From NCBI RefSeq assembly GCF_018613155.1, contig NZ_JAGGQU010000009.1, positions 1 through 64,000 on the forward strand: a stretch of DNA of 64,000 nt, in the 5' to 3' direction. Shown piece after piece: positions 8,066 to 17,858 of the stretch (position 1 is the stretch's first letter; every line of letters begins with the position of its first letter). Made by a program: the position numbers and the translations under genes. Source of the DNA: Bacillus sp. ISL-55 (GTDB lineage Bacteria > Bacillota > Bacilli > Bacillales > Cytobacillaceae). The notes under the pieces were generated by a model, which saw nothing but the letters and a program-made list of their open reading frames with translations, ran no database searches and had not been told where the DNA came from.

Positions 8066-9220
8066 ATGAACAAAAGACATCAAAATACTATATTTTTAAT
8101 AAGAGTTCACAAGATTTATTTCGCGTTTTTTTTCTTAATTATTAGTATTATATTTTTCATTAATTTTCTTGATTTTAAAGAAAAAATAAATTCTTCCTTT
8201 ATTACAGCTACTAGCGAAAACGTACATACTAATATCATCCTAAGTCTCATGGCAACTGAAATAGGATCGCTTAGCTCAGTTATTAATGAACAAGAAACAC
8301 CCTCTATCTCCCGAGCAGTATTTCTCTCTTTTACAAATATTTGGCCAGAAGACACTAGAACATTTCTCGGTCGAGAAATTCCAGGTTTTTTCAACTTTAA
8401 TACCGAAATTGCTATCGCAGGAATTGGGACAGATCTTACCACAATGCCAATGGAATCTGCTCCTCCGTTAGAAGTGCTTTTGAAAGAGAAAGAAATGGCA
8501 GAACAGGAGCTAGGCGAAAAAAATGTTTCACAAGAAAAAGGGATTTCGCCTGTCCTTAATACCGGAAAGGATGTGGCATATATTTATCATTCCCACAGCT
8601 GGGAAGCTTTTTTGCCCTCATTGCCTGGAAAGAAGACCGCAAATGAAGCTGTAAGTTTAAATGAAAGTAAAAACATAATAGCAGTGGGGAAAAAGCTAAG
8701 AGACGAATTAATGAAAAAAGGCATTGGAGCAAGCCACAGCACGTCCAATGTTACAGAGGAATTAAAAAAGAAAAATTGGAATTACAATGATTCATATACG
8801 CTTTCAAGAGAGTCAGTAAAAGAGGTAATGGCACAAGAATCTTCTATTAGTTATCTTATAGATATTCACAGGGATTCCCAACCTAAAAAGCTTACAACTA
8901 CAATGATCAACGGAAAACCGTTTGCAAGATTATTTTTTATAGTGGGGAGGGAAAATAAAAACTATGAAAGTAATCTTGCCTTAGCCAAAGAATTGAATAA
9001 AATGCTAGAAGAGAAATTCCCAGGAATCAGCAGAGGTGTTTTTGTAAAGACAAAAGATGATGGAAATGGAGTATATAATCAGGACCTTTCCAGCCAATCG
9101 ATGCTGCTTGAGTTTGGAGGAATAGAGAATAATAGCATTGAATTGGATCATTCTATTAAAGCATTTGCGGAAGTTTTCAGTGAATATTATTGGGAAGCTG
9201 AGGAAGTAAACGGGAATTGA
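8066..9220 (+). CDS. SpoIIP-family cell-wall hydrolase
   Basis: 384 residues from ATG 8066, chosen for the CGGAG site 8 bases upstream. One N-terminal transmembrane segment (FAFFFLIISIIFFINF) places the rest outside the cytoplasm. The hydrolase part shows the SpoIIP landmarks YIYHSHSWEAF, LIDIHRDSQ and SMLLEFGGIEN, with the His and Glu residues expected for a zinc-dependent amidase/endopeptidase. SpoIIP degrades septal peptidoglycan during engulfment in sporulation. The copy here lies alone among metal genes, away from gpr and other sporulation genes, so it is probably an accessory paralogue. Why the element carries it is unclear. Confidence 0.85.
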   Translation: MNKRHQNTIFLIRVHKIYFAFFFLIISIIFFINFLDFKEKINSSFITATSENVHTNIILSLMATEIGSLSSVINEQETPSISRAVFLSFTNIWPEDTRTFLGREIPGFFNFNTEIAIAGIGTDLTTMPMESAPPLEVLLKEKEMAEQELGEKNVSQEKGISPVLNTGKDVAYIYHSHSWEAFLPSLPGKKTANEAVSLNESKNIIAVGKKLRDELMKKGIGASHSTSNVTEELKKKNWNYNDSYTLSRESVKEVMAQESSISYLIDIHRDSQPKKLTTTMINGKPFARLFFIVGRENKNYESNLALAKELNKMLEEKFPGISRGVFVKTKDDGNGVYNQDLSSQSMLLEFGGIENNSIELDHSIKAFAEVFSEYYWEAEEVNGN

Positions 9221-9425
9221 TAGTTTTGCGATTGTGATAGAGTCTATAACTCTATCCACCTACGGAACTTTTGACAGAAGATCGAAACCCAATTCTTCAA
9301 AGTTTGCCCATCTCCCTCTTGTTAAATCAGAACCGTTTGTCAATATCGGTGCTTCATAAAAAATGCACAGCTTTATGGGATATTAGTAACAAAAGTAAAG
9401 GAATAATAAATTTCAGGAGGAAACG

Positions 9426-10370
9426 ATGACTAAAAAGAAGAAACAAAACAAAGAGCAAAAGTTTGGCTTAGGGTGGCTCTTTCTAGTAGTAATGGGTTTA
9501 TTCGTGATTATAATTCTTCTTCCTAATAACGGAGGAAATAAAATGACATTTTCTGACTTGCATGGTCTGAGCTATTCAGAAGATGGAGAAAAGTTAATTG
9601 CAGCAGTCCATGATGGTTTAAAGGTATACTCTAATGGATCATGGTCAATACCAGAAGGACCAAAAAATGATTATATGGGGTATTCACCCGTTAAGGATGG
9701 ATTTTACAGCAGTGGACACCCAGCACCTGGTTCTAACCTTCAAAATCCCTTAGGAATTGTAAAAAGCAAGGACAATGGACAGACAGTTGATGTAGTTGAT
9801 TTGCATGGGGAGGCAGATTTCCATGCATTGTCCGTAGGGTACGAAACAGAAGAAATCTATGTCTTTGCATCTGAACCTAATTCCAAAATGAAAGAACGAG
9901 GATTTTACTACTCAAATAATCAGGGAGAAACCTGGAATTTAATGAATTTGCAAGGGATTTCCGGCTCTCCTTTAGTAATGGCGGCACATCCTTCCAAAAA
10001 TGGAACATTCGCAATTGGAACAGATCAGGGTCTCTATCTTTCTGAGAACTATGGGGATTCGTTTGAACAGATAGTAACGGATTTAAGTGTGAGTGCTGCT
10101 GTATTTTCAGAGGATGATACAATAATTGCAGGAACAAATAATGGTGACAAGCGAATCTTACAAATTAATATCAGTGATAGTAGTTTCAGTAATTTAAATA
10201 TGCCCCAAAACTTTGAGGGAAATATCTCTTATATTGCCGTAAACCGTGAAAACAAAAAAGAGCTCTCATTTGCAACCGATTTACTAAATGTATATACAAG
10301 TAGTGATAGTGGCAAAACATGGGATGAAATTGTTGAAGAAGGTACAAGTAGGAAGTCAGGAGAAAAGTAA
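9426..10370 (+). CDS. Membrane-anchored BNR/F510_1955-type beta-propeller protein
   Basis: This 314-residue protein has a basic N-terminus (TKKKKQNKEQKFG), one membrane segment (WLFLVVMGLFVIIILL), and an outward-facing propeller with Asp-box/BNR-like turns (KDNGQTV, NNQGETWNL, ENYGDSFEQ, SSDSGKTWDE). A GHPAPGS motif and the overall layout resemble the F510_1955 'glycosylhydrolase' family, which recurs in Firmicute copper islands. No catalytic residue can be assigned, so activity is unknown. AGGAGG precedes the ATG, and a terminator lies about 85 bp past the stop. Confidence 0.65.
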   Translation: MTKKKKQNKEQKFGLGWLFLVVMGLFVIIILLPNNGGNKMTFSDLHGLSYSEDGEKLIAAVHDGLKVYSNGSWSIPEGPKNDYMGYSPVKDGFYSSGHPAPGSNLQNPLGIVKSKDNGQTVDVVDLHGEADFHALSVGYETEEIYVFASEPNSKMKERGFYYSNNQGETWNLMNLQGISGSPLVMAAHPSKNGTFAIGTDQGLYLSENYGDSFEQIVTDLSVSAAVFSEDDTIIAGTNNGDKRILQINISDSSFSNLNMPQNFEGNISYIAVNRENKKELSFATDLLNVYTSSDSGKTWDEIVEEGTSRKSGEK

Positions 10371-10453
10371 TCTCTTAAATAGAAATGCAACCTGATAGTG
10401 AAAATTATATAGAATTGTATGAAGTTTACTGTCAAAAGAGTGAAGGATAAGCT

Positions 10454-10495
10454 AAAAGCCATCCAAGTATAAATAATAGAGGATGGCTTTTCCTA
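10454..10495 (+). terminator. Rho-independent terminator
   Basis: An 11-bp stem AAAAGCCATCC/GGATGGCTTTT around a 16-base loop, followed by TCC. Ends the propeller gene unit. Confidence 0.7.
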
Positions 10496-10810
10496 AATTC
10501 TCCGTAATAGTGCCAATCATTCAATTTTTTTATGTCCCCGAAGAGAACAATAAACCCGGTTCTGCAGGTCTTTAGAAGACATTCCAAGGTTTTAGATGGC
10601 AACCATGCTTGGGAAATGGGTTCGCAGGATCGAGTATTCAACTTGCTAAATATCTTTATGACACTCAAATGATAAACCCTTTTTATGTGCAAAAAGATAC
10701 ACAGGTAGTAGGCAGGCAATACCAAAAAAGCAAACTGAAAATCAAGTGCAATGCTTATCTTGTTTTGCGTTCACATTAATTACATATTTTTCTAAAAATT
10801 AATTTGTTTA
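10496..10810. other. Region without a recognised gene
   Basis: About 310 bp between the propeller gene terminator and the csoR promoter. There is no open frame with a ribosome site and no family I recognise. It may be decayed sequence. Confidence 0.4.
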
Positions 10811-10816
10811 TATTTA

Positions 10817-10840
10817 CATAGGGTACAGGGGTATAGTATA
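10817..10840 (+). promoter_or_regulatory. CsoR-family operator/promoter before csoR-copZ
   Basis: ATAGGGTACAGGGGTATAG contains the G-tract and TAC/GTA half sites of CsoR-family operators and overlaps a -10-like TAGTAT/TATATT. The run 'GGGGTA..GTATATTG' also occurs before the gene at 28078. Autoregulation of csoR is expected. Confidence 0.6.
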
Positions 10841-10865
10841 TTGGTTATAGAAGGGGGGAAGCTAA

Positions 10866-11207
10866 ATGCAACCTGAAATAAAAACGAATACTTTAATTGC
10901 TGATGAAGTAAATTGTTACGAGCTCGAAAGGAAAAGTCATCACTCGGATAAAGTGAAAAACTCACTTTTGATTCGACTAAACCGGATAGAAGGTCAAATA
11001 CGTGGCATAAAAGGTTTAATCGAAAGAGACACTTATTGTGATGATGTCATTACACAAATATCAGCAACCCAATCTGCTTTGAACAGCGTGGCAAAAGTTC
11101 TTTTAGAAGGACATTTAAAGGGATGCGTAGTGGACCGCCTGGAGCAAGGAGATTTCGATGTATTAGATGAAGTACTCGTTACAATTCATAAGTTAATAAA
11201 AAAGTAA
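10866..11207 (+). CDS. csoR: CsoR-family copper-sensing repressor
   Basis: 113 residues of the all-helical CsoR/RcnR family (RLNRIEGQIRG, YCDDVITQ, LLEGHLKGCVV). Metal-ligand positions are C58, H83 and C87, the Cu(I) set of CsoR. H26 lies exactly 32 residues before C58, the place of the extra His ligand in RcnR and InrS. A tetramer of this family binds a G-tract operator and lets go when Cu(I) is bound. It is transcribed with copZ 14 bp downstream, and an operator lies just upstream. Copper is the likely signal because of copZ and copA; nickel cannot be excluded from residues alone. Confidence 0.9.
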   Translation: MQPEIKTNTLIADEVNCYELERKSHHSDKVKNSLLIRLNRIEGQIRGIKGLIERDTYCDDVITQISATQSALNSVAKVLLEGHLKGCVVDRLEQGDFDVLDEVLVTIHKLIKK

Positions 11208-11221
11208 AGGAGCTGTTAGAA

Positions 11222-11428
11222 ATGGAAAAGGTAACATTAAATGTACTTGGTATGTCGTGTGGACATTGTGTTAAAGCGATTGAAGGTAGTGTAGGAGAAT
11301 TACCTGGAGTTTCAAATGTTAAAGTTTATCTTGAAAGCGGAAAAGTCGATGTGGAATACAGTCCAACGGAAGTTTCCCTGGATAAGATTAAGGAAACTAT
11401 TGATGATCAAGGTTATGATGTGAATTAA
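11222..11428 (+). CDS. copZ: Copper chaperone CopZ
   Basis: 68 residues forming one ferredoxin-like heavy-metal-associated domain with MSCGHC (Cys13 and Cys16) as the Cu(I) site and the usual ending near residue 65 (DDQGYDV). Length and sequence match CopZ of Bacillus. It carries Cu(I) in the cytosol and hands it to the N-terminal domains of CopA. It follows csoR by 14 bp with AAAGGAG before the start. A terminator separates it from copA, which has its own operator, so chaperone and pump are controlled by two promoters. Confidence 0.93.
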   Translation: MEKVTLNVLGMSCGHCVKAIEGSVGELPGVSNVKVYLESGKVDVEYSPTEVSLDKIKETIDDQGYDVN

Positions 11429-11435
11429 TTATGAA

Positions 11436-11470
11436 GAAGGGTGTGCTTAATGCGACACCCTTTCTTTTAA
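11436..11470 (+). terminator. Terminator between copZ and copA
   Basis: AAGGGTGT/ACACCCTT stem with a 10-base loop and TCTTTT tail. Confidence 0.8.
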
Positions 11471-11477
11471 TAACATG

Positions 11478-11496
11478 TATACCCTGCATGGGTATA
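11478..11496 (+). promoter_or_regulatory. CsoR operator of copA
   Basis: TATACCC-TGCA(T)-GGGTATA is a near-perfect palindrome of the type recognised by Bacillus CsoR (ATACCC...GGGTAT). It lies about 60-80 bp before the copA start, in the promoter region. Confidence 0.8.
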
Positions 11497-11555
11497 TAAC
11501 CAATCTTGATAATATAGTATTTATCCTCATTTCCAGCTAAAAAGGAGGAAGAAAA

Positions 11556-13985
11556 ATGGGTGAGAAATCAATAGCAAAGACTCAAACTGATCTTTCAGAA
11601 GAAAACGTTACATTGAGTATCACTGGAATGACATGTGCTGCGTGTGCGACACGCATCGAGAAAAACATTGCCAAAGTTCCAGGTGTACAAAAGGCTAATG
11701 TGAACCTCGCTACTGAGAAAGCTTCTGTTATATATGATCCTGCTGTTGCTTCTGTTAATGATGTCATTGCGAAAATAAAAAAGACGGGCTATGGAGTTCA
11801 GGAGGAAAAAGTCCAACTCGATATCATTGGAATGACATGTGCATCATGTTCAACTCGTGTTGAAAAAGGCTTGAAAAAGGTTGAAGGAGTTACTAGCGCA
11901 GCTGTCAATTTAGCAACTGAAAAAGCAATTATCGAATATATTCCTGGCAACACAAATATCGAGCAAATAATGGCGGCTGTAAAAAAAGTCGGCTACGATG
12001 CCAGGGTAGTAGGCGATAGTAATGATGATTATGAGCGTAGCGCAAGGGAAAAGGAATACAAAACGCAGGTCAGAAAATTCACTGTAGGGGCAATCCTTTC
12101 TGTGTTTTTCTTAATTCAAATGATATCGGATTTTGCGATGGAATATGGAAATGGGATGTTTTTTCATATGAGTCCATGGGTTCAATTCCTTCTTGCTACT
12201 CCAGTTCAATTCTATGTAGGAGGCCATTATTACCGTGATGCCTTCAACGCGGTTCGTGGGGGCAGTGCAAACATGGCAGTTTTAGTTGTACTGGGAACTT
12301 CAGCCGCATATTTTTACAGTTTAATTGTCACGATATTAGGAACAGGGCAATTTTTGTATTATGAAGCAGCTGCCATTGTTATGACCTTAATTGTTTTGGG
12401 GAAATTGCTTGAAACAAGGGCAAAAGGGCAAACATCTGAAGCAATTAAAACGCTCATGGGACTTCAAGCAAAAACAGCAAAGGTCCTACGAAATGGAGAA
12501 GAACTTGATATTCCACTAGAAGAGGTTCAAACAGGTGACTTGATTTTTGTTCGAGCAGGAGAAAAGGTTCCAGTAGATGGAGAAATAATCGAGGGAAATA
12601 CTACAGTTGATGAATCCATGCTTACCGGTGAAAGTATGCCTGTTACAAAAGGAAAAGGCGACACAGTTATTGGAGCAACTGTAAATAAACACGGGGCGTT
12701 TACCTTTAAAGCGACCAAAGTTGGAAAGGATACTGCGTTAGCTCAAATTATCAAACTTGTCGAAGAAGCTCAGGGCTCAAAAGCCCCTATTCAGAAACTT
12801 GCCGATAAAATATCTGGAATCTTTGTCCCGATTGTCATACTAATTGCATTAGGTACTTTTGCTATAACTTATTTCCTGGCAGGATTTACGCCTGCCCTTG
12901 TCAGCACTATTGCTGTGCTGGTTATTGCATGTCCTTGTGCATTAGGCTTGGCTACACCAACTGCAGTAATGGTTGGTACTGGAAAAGGTGCTGAAAATGG
13001 CCTCCTTATTAAAGGAGCTGAACATCTTCAAACAGCACAGCGGGTAACTACCGTTGTACTGGATAAGACCGGTACTATAACTAAAGGAGAACCCGATGTA
13101 ACAGATATCATCACATTTGGGGAATACAGTGAAAATGAATTATTGCAATTAGCTGCTTCTGCCGAAAAAGGTTCAGAGCATCCACTTGGAGAAGCAATTA
13201 TTAATGGAGCAAAAGGGAAGAATCTTCAGCTCCAGGATGCTCAAAATTTTAATGCCATCCCAGGGCATGGAATTCAAGTGGACATAAATGATCAAAAGGT
13301 ATTTATAGGGAATAAAAAGTTAATGCACAAAAATAGTATCGTTATTGATACTGCATTAAATCGAATGGAAAAACTTGAAGGTGAAGGGAAAACTGCTATG
13401 TTAATAGCAGTTAATGACAACCTTGCCGGTATAATCGCAGTTGCTGATACAGTAAAGGAAACATCTGCAAAAGCAATTAAACACCTTAAAAACATGGGCA
13501 TAGAAGTTATTATGATAACTGGCGATAATAAATTGACAGCCGAGGCTATCGCCAATCAGGTGGGGGTTGATCGGGTACTTGCCGAAGTTCTCCCAGAAGA
13601 CAAATCAGCCGAGGTAGAAAAATTGAAGCAGGAAGGGAAAATTGTAGCCATGGTCGGGGATGGTATCAATGATGCACCAGCACTAGCTGCTGCGCATGTT
13701 GGTATTGCCATTGGAACAGGTACAGATGTTGCTATGGAAGCTGCGGATATCACCTTAATGCGAGGTGATTTAATGGGAATAGTTGATACAATTAGCTTAT
13801 CAAAATCTACAATGAGAAAAATCAAACAAAATCTTTTCTGGGCATTTGCGTATAATGTCATATTGATACCGGTTGCAGCAATCGGCCTTTTAAACCCAAT
13901 TCTCGCTGGAGGAGCTATGGCTTTCAGTTCTGTTTCAGTAGTTGGCAATACACTGTTTTTACGAAAATGGAAACCTATTCGCTAG
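11556..13985 (+). CDS. copA: Cu(I)-exporting P1B-type ATPase CopA
   Basis: 809 residues. Two heavy-metal-associated domains (GMTCAAC with C27/C30, GMTCASC with C95/C98) precede eight predicted membrane segments. The catalytic landmarks are TGES, the intramembrane CPC (C459, C461), DKTGT with phosphorylated D503, SEHPLG of the nucleotide domain and [13 protein letters not shown] and the final NxxxSS-type segment ([10 protein letters not shown]) mark Cu(I) specificity. It pumps Cu(I) out using ATP, loaded by CopZ. It has its own CsoR operator and a ribosome site AAAGGAGGAAG. The length is normal for Bacillus CopA and no defect is seen. Confidence 0.97.
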   Translation: MGEKSIAKTQTDLSEENVTLSITGMTCAACATRIEKNIAKVPGVQKANVNLATEKASVIYDPAVASVNDVIAKIKKTGYGVQEEKVQLDIIGMTCASCSTRVEKGLKKVEGVTSAAVNLATEKAIIEYIPGNTNIEQIMAAVKKVGYDARVVGDSNDDYERSAREKEYKTQVRKFTVGAILSVFFLIQMISDFAMEYGNGMFFHMSPWVQFLLATPVQFYVGGHYYRDAFNAVRGGSANMAVLVVLGTSAAYFYSLIVTILGTGQFLYYEAAAIVMTLIVLGKLLETRAKGQTSEAIKTLMGLQAKTAKVLRNGEELDIPLEEVQTGDLIFVRAGEKVPVDGEIIEGNTTVDESMLTGESMPVTKGKGDTVIGATVNKHGAFTFKATKVGKDTALAQIIKLVEEAQGSKAPIQKLADKISGIFVPIVILIALGTFAITYFLAGFTPALVSTIAVLVIACPCALGLATPTAVMVGTGKGAENGLLIKGAEHLQTAQRVTTVVLDKTGTITKGEPDVTDIITFGEYSENELLQLAASAEKGSEHPLGEAIINGAKGKNLQLQDAQNFNAIPGHGIQVDINDQKVFIGNKKLMHKNSIVIDTALNRMEKLEGEGKTAMLIAVNDNLAGIIAVADTVKETSAKAIKHLKNMGIEVIMITGDNKLTAEAIANQVGVDRVLAEVLPEDKSAEVEKLKQEGKIVAMVGDGINDAPALAAAHVGIAIGTGTDVAMEAADITLMRGDLMGIVDTISLSKSTMRKIKQNLFWAFAYNVILIPVAAIGLLNPILAGGAMAFSSVSVVGNTLFLRKWKPIR

Positions 13986-14006
13986 AAAAGGTCTAGAAAA
14001 AAGTAC

Positions 14007-14052
14007 AAGAAATGGGAGTGACTTACTGAGTCATTCTCGTTTCTTCCCTTAC
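14007..14052 (+). terminator. Terminator after copA
   Basis: A long imperfect stem (AAGAAATGGGAGTGACT pairing with AGTCATTCTCGTTTCTT, with G-U pairs) around TACTG, followed by CCCTT. Confidence 0.65.
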
Positions 14053-14234
14053 CTATGAAAAAACCATACTGATTAGTAATTTTTAAATGATTGCCTTCTA
14101 TGCAGTTATTAAGTAATAATTTTGACTTTCAGATAAATGTTCGCAGATGGGGAATAAAAGATTAAGGGAATTGATGTGTCTAATTACTAATTCAGGGTAA
14201 GATAATCTAAAATGCCAAAGGAGGAGTTTGTTGA

Positions 14235-14849
14235 ATGTTAAGAATTAATACAAAAGGATTAATGCTATTTGTATTGCTGACCTCTCTTTTATTACTACTA
14301 GGGGCATGTGCAAATGCAAATGAAGAAAAAAATGAAAGTACGGGGAATAACAATACAGAAGAGAACCAAGATAATATGGATGAAGATATGGAAGATATGG
14401 ATCATGGCAATATGGATATGTCCGGTTCGGGTGAAGTTCCTGAAGGTTTAAAAGAGGCGGCTTCACCAGCTTATAAAGTTGGGAGCAAAGCAATTATTGA
14501 ATCCGATCATATGCCAGGTATGAAAGGTTCGGAAGCAACTATTGTAGGGGCATTTGACACAACAGTTTATACTGTTTCATATACTCCGACTACCGGGGGA
14601 GAAAGAGTGGAAGATCATAAATGGGTGATTCATGAAGAGTTAGAGGGAGTCAGAGAAGAAGCACTTAAACCTGGAGCAGAAGTTACTATAAATGCTGAAC
14701 ATATGGAGGGAATGGACGGGGTAACTGCTGAAATTGATTCTGCTGAACAAACAACAGTGTACATGGTTGATTTCACACTGACTACGAATGGTGAAGAAGT
14801 GAAAAATCATAAATGGGTAACAGAAGATGAACTATCACCGGTTGAATAA
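14235..14849 (+). CDS. YdhK-type lipoprotein with two DUF1541 repeats
   Basis: 204 residues. The lipobox LLGAC predicts a membrane-anchored lipoprotein, followed by an acidic linker rich in Met/His/Asp (EDMDHGNMDMSG). Two tandem repeats of about 60 residues follow, each with an H-M-x-G-M core (SDHMPGMKG and AEHMEGMDG) and a closing DHKWVIHEEL or NHKWVTEDEL. This is the YdhK family of Bacillus. The paired His/Met motifs suggest Cu(I) binding outside the membrane; the biochemical function is unproven. It has its own ribosome site and terminator downstream of copA. A longer paralogue lies at 48929-49807. Confidence 0.85.
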   Translation: MLRINTKGLMLFVLLTSLLLLLGACANANEEKNESTGNNNTEENQDNMDEDMEDMDHGNMDMSGSGEVPEGLKEAASPAYKVGSKAIIESDHMPGMKGSEATIVGAFDTTVYTVSYTPTTGGERVEDHKWVIHEELEGVREEALKPGAEVTINAEHMEGMDGVTAEIDSAEQTTVYMVDFTLTTNGEEVKNHKWVTEDELSPVE

Positions 14850-14862
14850 AACAACTTAAAAG

Positions 14863-14917
14863 TAACAGGGTGTCAGGTAAGTCATATTTTAGACTTTCTG
14901 AACACCCTTTTTTATGT
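14863..14917 (+). terminator. Terminator after the YdhK lipoprotein gene
   Basis: AGGGTGTCAG pairs with CTGAACACCCT across a long loop and is followed by a T run. Confidence 0.65.
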
Positions 14918-15312
14918 GATTATTTTTCGAGTTACCCTTTGTAAATAAAAGGCCATTATATAAGATAATTAAGATGTTCTTTCTTCTATTTTAGTTCTTC
15001 TAAATACTGCCTCAATTCTTGCTACAATTCTGCCTCACTAGATCGTTTTAAAGGAAACAGAGAGTGGAAAAAAGAATAATTGGTTATCAGTTGCTAAATT
15101 ATTAAAATGCTTTAGCCATTGAACTTTAGTCTTGAAGAAACAATACTTTATGACTTGTCTAAGTTGATTCTTGAATCAACTTGAATCAGGAAAGACGTCC
15201 GATAATCTAGGATTATCAGATTTCTCCACATTTTCTTGATTTTTTTAATCTATTATTAAATGAGTAATACAAATAAAATGAAGTAGTTATTGAGTTAGGG
15301 TGAGAATTTTAT
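14918..15312. other. Non-coding region upstream of the two-component system
   Basis: About 395 bp with no credible gene. It contains a perfect 10-bp-arm palindrome (15161-15182) and a second inverted repeat (15201-15217); the rest shows nothing I can name. Confidence 0.5.
15161..15182. repeat. 22-bp palindrome with a nearby 7-bp-arm inverted repeat
   Basis: AAGTTGATTC-TT-GAATCAACTT is perfectly palindromic. Twenty bases further, GATAATC-TAG-GATTATC (15201-15217) forms another. There is no T tract, so operators for the downstream response regulator, or for another dimeric factor, are more likely than a terminator. Confidence 0.45.
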
Positions 15313-16695
15313 ATGCCTTCTAGGTTGAAGAATATATCTTTTAAATTGGGCCTTTTGTTCAGTGGGATATTTGTCTGCTTCCTTCTACTGCTTGGTTTGG
15401 TCCTCTATAGTGTTTTCACAAATGTCTTGATTGATTATATTAAGCAGGATGTCCTCACGCGTGGAAACAACCACGCCCGTATTTTAGAAGAAAACTTCGA
15501 CCGGGCAACGATTGGCCATGTGGTTGAAATGGAACAAGGAGTCACAACTGAGGTGCTTATTGTAGATTCCGAAAACAATATCATCGCTGCTTCAAAAGAC
15601 CCCGACAATGACATGAAGAAGCATCTTGGAGAAAACAGGAGAAAAAGCAGTTATATTCTAGAAGATGATTGGAGGGACCATCGCTATATCATCTCAGTCT
15701 CTGTTATTGGCGATCAAGAAGGGTATGTTTACATGTACTATCCTTCAAACATCCTCCGAGAAATCGTCTTTGTCATGAATGCCCTTATCACAATAGCCAG
15801 TATTGGGATTATCCTCCTGGCTTTCGGGCTTATCGGTATTTTGTCAAAAAAACTGACCAGTCCATTGCTTGCAATGAAGGAAGCCACTTCTAAAATGTCA
15901 TTGGGAAAGTATATGCAAACGATTCCGGTCAAAGGCGAGGATGAAGTAGCCCAACTTGGCATATCTATCCAGAAGTTGGGTGAACAACTTCAATACTTTG
16001 AAGATAGCAGGAATGAATTCCTGGCTGCAGTATCCCATGAACTTCGGACTCCCTTGACATACATCAAAGGGTACAGCGATGTGTTGAAAAAAGGAATGGC
16101 AAATAGCGACGAAGAAAAAGAGGAGTACTTATCAATCATAAATAAAGAGGCACAGCGGCTATCCATCATGATTAATGACCTGTTTGAAATGAGCAAGCTT
16201 CAGGTGGGGAAATTCGAACTGGATAAAAGGCCGGTCAACCTAAATGAGCTAATTAATAAAACAGCTACGAACCTCAGACCTGAAGTGGTAAAAAAAGGAC
16301 TGAAGATCACTCTTGAACTTGAGGACGGACTGCCAAAAACAAAAGTAGATAAAGAGAGAATGGAGCAGGTTTTCTACAACCTGCTTGAAAACGCGGTAAA
16401 ATACAGCACTGAAGGCGAAATTACCATTCGATCCTCGACCAAAAAGGACCTTGTTGTTGTAGAAATCTGTGATACTGGGGAAGGAATACCTAAGCCTGAA
16501 CTTTCCCGAATTTGGGATAGATTTTACCGGGTGGAACGTTCAAGGGGAAGGAAAACTGGAGGAACAGGTCTTGGACTCTATGTGGTGAAGCAAATTATCG
16601 AAGCCCATGGTGGACAGATTCAGGTTAACAGTAAGCTGAATGAAGGTACTGTTTTTACCATCTACTTAAAAACTTCCAAGGAGAGAGTGGAATGA
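15313..16695 (+). CDS. Sensor histidine kinase
   Basis: 460 residues. There are membrane segments near 11-36 and 152-177 with an extracellular sensor region of about 115 residues between them. A HAMP linker follows, then HisKA with phospho-acceptor H242 (FLAAVSHELRTPLTY), and an HATPase_c domain (NLLENAVKY, GEGIPKPELSRIWDRFYR, GGTGLGLYVVK). It is an OmpR-type orthodox kinase. The kinase precedes its regulator, and the stop overlaps the regulator start by four bases, so the two are coupled. The extracellular part has no visible Cys/His/Met cluster, so a copper signal is only suggested by the neighbours. Confidence 0.92.
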   Translation: MPSRLKNISFKLGLLFSGIFVCFLLLLGLVLYSVFTNVLIDYIKQDVLTRGNNHARILEENFDRATIGHVVEMEQGVTTEVLIVDSENNIIAASKDPDNDMKKHLGENRRKSSYILEDDWRDHRYIISVSVIGDQEGYVYMYYPSNILREIVFVMNALITIASIGIILLAFGLIGILSKKLTSPLLAMKEATSKMSLGKYMQTIPVKGEDEVAQLGISIQKLGEQLQYFEDSRNEFLAAVSHELRTPLTYIKGYSDVLKKGMANSDEEKEEYLSIINKEAQRLSIMINDLFEMSKLQVGKFELDKRPVNLNELINKTATNLRPEVVKKGLKITLELEDGLPKTKVDKERMEQVFYNLLENAVKYSTEGEITIRSSTKKDLVVVEICDTGEGIPKPELSRIWDRFYRVERSRGRKTGGTGLGLYVVKQIIEAHGGQIQVNSKLNEGTVFTIYLKTSKERVE

Positions 16696-17366
16696 ACAAA
16701 ATATTGATTGTTGACGACGAGGCACAAATGAGAAAGCTGGTTAAACTTTATCTGCTTCAAGAAGGCTATCATGTGGAGGAAGCAGAGGACGGACAGGAGG
16801 CAATTGACATGCTTCGAAAGGATGACTACGACCTGATGATTCTGGATGTAATGATGCCTATGATGGACGGGTGGGAGACAATACAGCATGTGCGTAAAAT
16901 GTCTGACTTGCCGATTATCATGCTTACTGCTAAGGGTGCTGTCCAGGACAAAGTTACTGGCTTATCAACAGGGGCGGATGATTACCTTGTCAAACCTTTT
17001 GATGAAGCAGAGCTGCTAGTAAGGGTCAAAGCACTCCTTAGGAGGACCGGCCATTCCAATTCTGGAGAGAACATCTTGAAGTATCAGGGGATGGTAATTG
17101 ACCTCATCGCGAGGGAAGCAATGTATGAAGGGTTGAGCATCAACCTGACACAGACTGAATTCGACATTCTCGCAGCACTAATCGAGCACAGGGGAAAAGT
17201 CTTATCACGAGAACAACTTGTGGATATGATTTGGGGGATTGAATTCATGGGTGAGGACCGGACTGTGGATTCGCATATCAAAAACCTTCGTGAAAAGTTG
17301 CAGAAAGCTGGAGTGGATAAGTCTATTGTTAAGACAGTTTGGGGTATTGGATATAAAATGGAATAG
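16692..17366 (+). CDS. OmpR-family response regulator
   Basis: 224 residues: receiver domain with acidic pair D8-D9, phospho-acceptor D52 (MILDVMMPMMDG) and the conserved Lys in YLVKPFD, then a winged-helix DNA-binding domain (LTQTEFDILAAL, SREQLVDMIWG, RTVDSHIKNLREKL, VKTVWGIGYKM). Its ATG overlaps the kinase stop. It probably controls its own operon and nearby metal genes. The palindrome at 15161-15182 is a candidate target, which is inference. Confidence 0.93.
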   Translation: MNKILIVDDEAQMRKLVKLYLLQEGYHVEEAEDGQEAIDMLRKDDYDLMILDVMMPMMDGWETIQHVRKMSDLPIIMLTAKGAVQDKVTGLSTGADDYLVKPFDEAELLVRVKALLRRTGHSNSGENILKYQGMVIDLIAREAMYEGLSINLTQTEFDILAALIEHRGKVLSREQLVDMIWGIEFMGEDRTVDSHIKNLREKLQKAGVDKSIVKTVWGIGYKME

Positions 17367-17378
17367 TGGTGATGAAAA

Positions 17379-17621
17379 ATGAAGCGTTTATTGCCGATCA
17401 TCATAATGACATTTTCCACCATAACAGGGTTGTTTTTCCTATTTTTCGTAGTCAGAATGATATGGTTCCCGCCAACTTCCATGGGGATGATGATGGGAAG
17501 GCAAATGATGTACCATCATATGCGTTTCTGGTTCGGTCAGGCTTTTTGGCTGTTCCTTATATTGCTTGGAATCGGTTTGTTGCTGTGGATGGTGTTCAAC
17601 CGCATTAATCGAAAAAAATAA
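17379..17621 (+). CDS. Small membrane protein, third gene of the two-component operon
   Basis: 80 residues with two hydrophobic helices (IIIMTFSTITGLFFLFFVV and FWLFLILLGIGLLLWMVF) joined by a Met/His-rich loop (MGMMMGRQMMYHHM). The start 12 bp after the regulator stop has GGTGAT before it. The frame is coupled to the kinase/regulator genes and is closed by a 13-bp terminator. I do not recognise a family. The Met/His loop could bind copper or help the kinase sense it; this is a guess from composition and position. Confidence 0.6.
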   Translation: MKRLLPIIIMTFSTITGLFFLFFVVRMIWFPPTSMGMMMGRQMMYHHMRFWFGQAFWLFLILLGIGLLLWMVFNRINRKK

Positions 17622-17640
17622 GTAGTCATAACCCTTTTAT

Positions 17641-17680
17641 GCCTTCCTTGTTCACTTCAAGAACAAGGAAGGCTGTTTTA
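17641..17680 (+). terminator. Strong terminator of the two-component operon
   Basis: GCCTTCCTTGTTC/GAACAAGGAAGGC, 13-bp perfect stem, 7-base loop, then TGTTTTATTTT. Confidence 0.9.
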
Positions 17681-17858
17681 TTTTATACAGTAGTGACCTA
17701 TAGTGTATCAGCCAATAAGAAAATTACATATTTATTAATTTCAATTAAGGAGATGACGCAAAGAATTTTGGTATCGCATCAACGGGTCAAACCGTATTCA
17801 TCAATATTTAGTGAGGATTCAAGTTCTTATATTCATAATTGAAAATGAATTAACTTAC

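Noticed and set aside
17366-17608. Alternative frame overlapping the small membrane protein gene at 17379
   Set aside because: The product has no hydrophobic pattern, and the frame 13 bases downstream has the ribosome site and a sensible membrane topology.
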